Source of the DNA: Bacteroidales bacterium
GTDB lineage: Bacteria; Bacteroidota; Bacteroidia; Bacteroidales; JAFGHD01
Direction: 5' to 3'
Length of the DNA stretch: 35,097 nt
NCBI GenBank assembly: GCA_016927695.1
Contig: JAFGME010000033.1
Location: 1 to 35,097 of the forward strand
The notes under the pieces are model-generated. The model did not search any database, had not been told where the DNA came from, and worked only from the letters and a program-made list of their open reading frames with translations. The translations under genes were made by a program, and so were the position numbers. How positions within the stretch are numbered: the first letter of the stretch is position 1; each line of letters starts with the position of its first letter. This document shows positions 35,001 to 35,097 of the stretch, piece after piece.

Positions 35001-35097
35001 TGCGCGACCTGGTAACCGGACAGATCACCGATCTGAATGAAGCGTCATACAGTTTCACATACAAGAGCGGCGACAACGACGCAAGGTTTATGCTGCA
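32081..35097 (+). CDS. Large secreted LamG-containing protein, 3' end beyond the window (probable T9SS cargo)
   Basis: The frame is open from ATG 32081 to the right edge, giving at least 1005 residues without a stop. A signal peptide (MKKLLTLLLTSAFFLITAGI, cut after FAQ) is followed by an unrecognised N-terminal region (about 25-400) and the recurrent Bacteroidota module WTGAISEDWNVAGNW...VTIPSGVANYP (about 410-490). Next is a laminin-G/concanavalin-like domain (about 500-705: GPWTISLWVDD, VHWAYDGTAIRVYVNGSLQ, LLDEFRLYNRALDAAEIAAT), then a six-Gly linker. The last 290 residues begin WHLTSSPIADGLSGIY and include GFGYTANNPFGWNLLGNPYP; this is the type of region that usually precedes a T9SS sorting domain, which would lie outside the window. 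A surface-binding or adhesive role is inferred only from LamG. Confidence 0.82.
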   Translation, partial: MKKLLTLLLTSAFFLITAGIFAQSTVCPSDLEISDDIPNTVQPVVQHTNVETVVPDGSKAMMAIPPASSSYSGNVRGYYFQAPTNFTVTGLRVPDDFSTADQTIEIVRFNSGPPPEYSSTTNDFVSLGYWAGVAGSGIIPCNIPVSTGDYIGIYGCRATTTSYGAAPYSTTIDGLPVTLHRSGMQFPLTTQQMHDIWGIAAGTFIGRIEMYYETAPVAEPVLHWRFANETVFQDGPDCVLQFDVEVSCDVAGTFHSDMQLYFDYNTLAFGNNIVANGKITYERLGLLLGDLSGTPLYAMYGNIDNNPSRYALLSEATFVVANPTFMNEVPMLPVWGGYARFQIIIADQGQLAGIDFVPQDGGVGIMDGGQYYVDATHPAATKYGIPPGYEGVYENDLLTQALTCAPCPPVAVWTGAISEDWNVAGNWDVVAIPCITTDVTIPSGVANYPTLTTAGECNNIYIESNAAGTATLLDNALLTVGGTATVERYYAAQTVSNLPELIYYKFDVPGAQVLNEASSPVGTSPAPILGQTVGSTGEFGTALIGNGLTSTSNYVNTGWATNLGTGPWTISLWVDDMENTTSTRYFFGDNTASSFRCFTGGVAGANNLLLRGTGVPDALATGVGPGPSVVHWAYDGTAIRVYVNGSLQNTVAATGINLVGTGPFKVGGYSSSTSIPLNTLLDEFRLYNRALDAAEIAATWNIPLGGGGGGAAWHLTSSPIADGLSGIYLGQYLQNYDETTMAWTDIIPVDVPLVPMQGYGFWATGDNTAYYTGSLNTGNIGFGYTANNPFGWNLLGNPYPSSIDWDLVTKPASMNGAVYYLDAASGNYVSYNGGMGGGSRYVPPVQGFFVSATGAGMLGFDNNVRTHMNGSGYYKSEAGNMVEIMAAGNGYFDRTYIRFDESATAGFDGQYDAYKLFGLEYNNLLPQIYTVSGDNLSIDVRPEAKAIPMSFRAGVDGGYVISAAEVKDIEYLYLRDLVTGQITDLNEASYSFTYKSGDNDARFML

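Overview
The window looks like chromosomal DNA from an anaerobic member of the Bacteroidota, probably a Bacteroidales/Marinilabiliales-type lineage. The evidence is consistent across the window. Many genes have the phylum-specific promoter box TAnnTTTG. Most starts lack a Shine-Dalgarno sequence. Five to six secreted proteins carry, or probably carry, type IX secretion (T9SS) sorting domains. There are also Bacteroidota-specific families (DUF3078, PepSY-like repeats) and a fused KorA subunit. I see no rRNA, tRNA, CRISPR array, insertion sequence or phage gene, and no intergenic gap exceeds about 300 bases.

Layout. 1-171 (-): start of an Rrf2-type regulator running off the left edge. 345-2469 (+): DUF3078 outer-membrane protein, a secreted protein with a probable T9SS tail, and a tiny membrane-anchored protein with a PID-CTERM-like tail. 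2553-5447 (-): korAB, a 2-oxoacid:ferredoxin oxidoreductase. 5655-5846 (+): small conserved-looking protein. 5850-6308 (-): QueD-type synthase. 6567-11919 (+): duplicated-domain T9SS protein, DsbD-type thiol:disulfide reductase, seven-bladed FG-GAP propeller T9SS protein. 12054-14071 (+): two overlapping GAPDH-family genes, the first without catalytic residues and the second canonical. 14248-16842 (-): T9SS type B protein. 16922-21069 (+): rel, a Fur-family regulator and purA. 21221-22537 (+): triple PepSY-like protein. 22553-22957 (-): 25-residue-repeat solenoid protein. 23141-24115 (+): polyprenyl diphosphate synthase. 24140-31904 (-): hutU, prsW-like, fused aconitase-family hydratase, mrdA (PBP2), rodA (listed in transcription order). 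32081-35097 (+): large secreted LamG-containing protein running off the right edge.

How they work together. KorAB, GAPDH and the aconitase-family enzyme belong to central carbon metabolism, with ferredoxin as electron acceptor for KorAB. The polyprenyl synthase feeds quinone or undecaprenyl-type lipid synthesis. PBP2 and RodA build the lateral cell wall. DsbD supplies reductant to the periplasm. Rel and PurA are linked through purine nucleotide and (p)ppGpp control. The T9SS cargo proteins are surface or secreted products whose secretion machinery is not in the window.

The most interesting observation is the GAPDH pair. The upstream gene has lost the catalytic Cys (Ala150), the phosphate-site Arg (Asn231) and the Gly and Asn that contact NAD, yet it is full length and translationally coupled (ATGA overlap plus a strong Shine-Dalgarno) to the active enzyme. 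It looks like a maintained pseudoenzyme partner.
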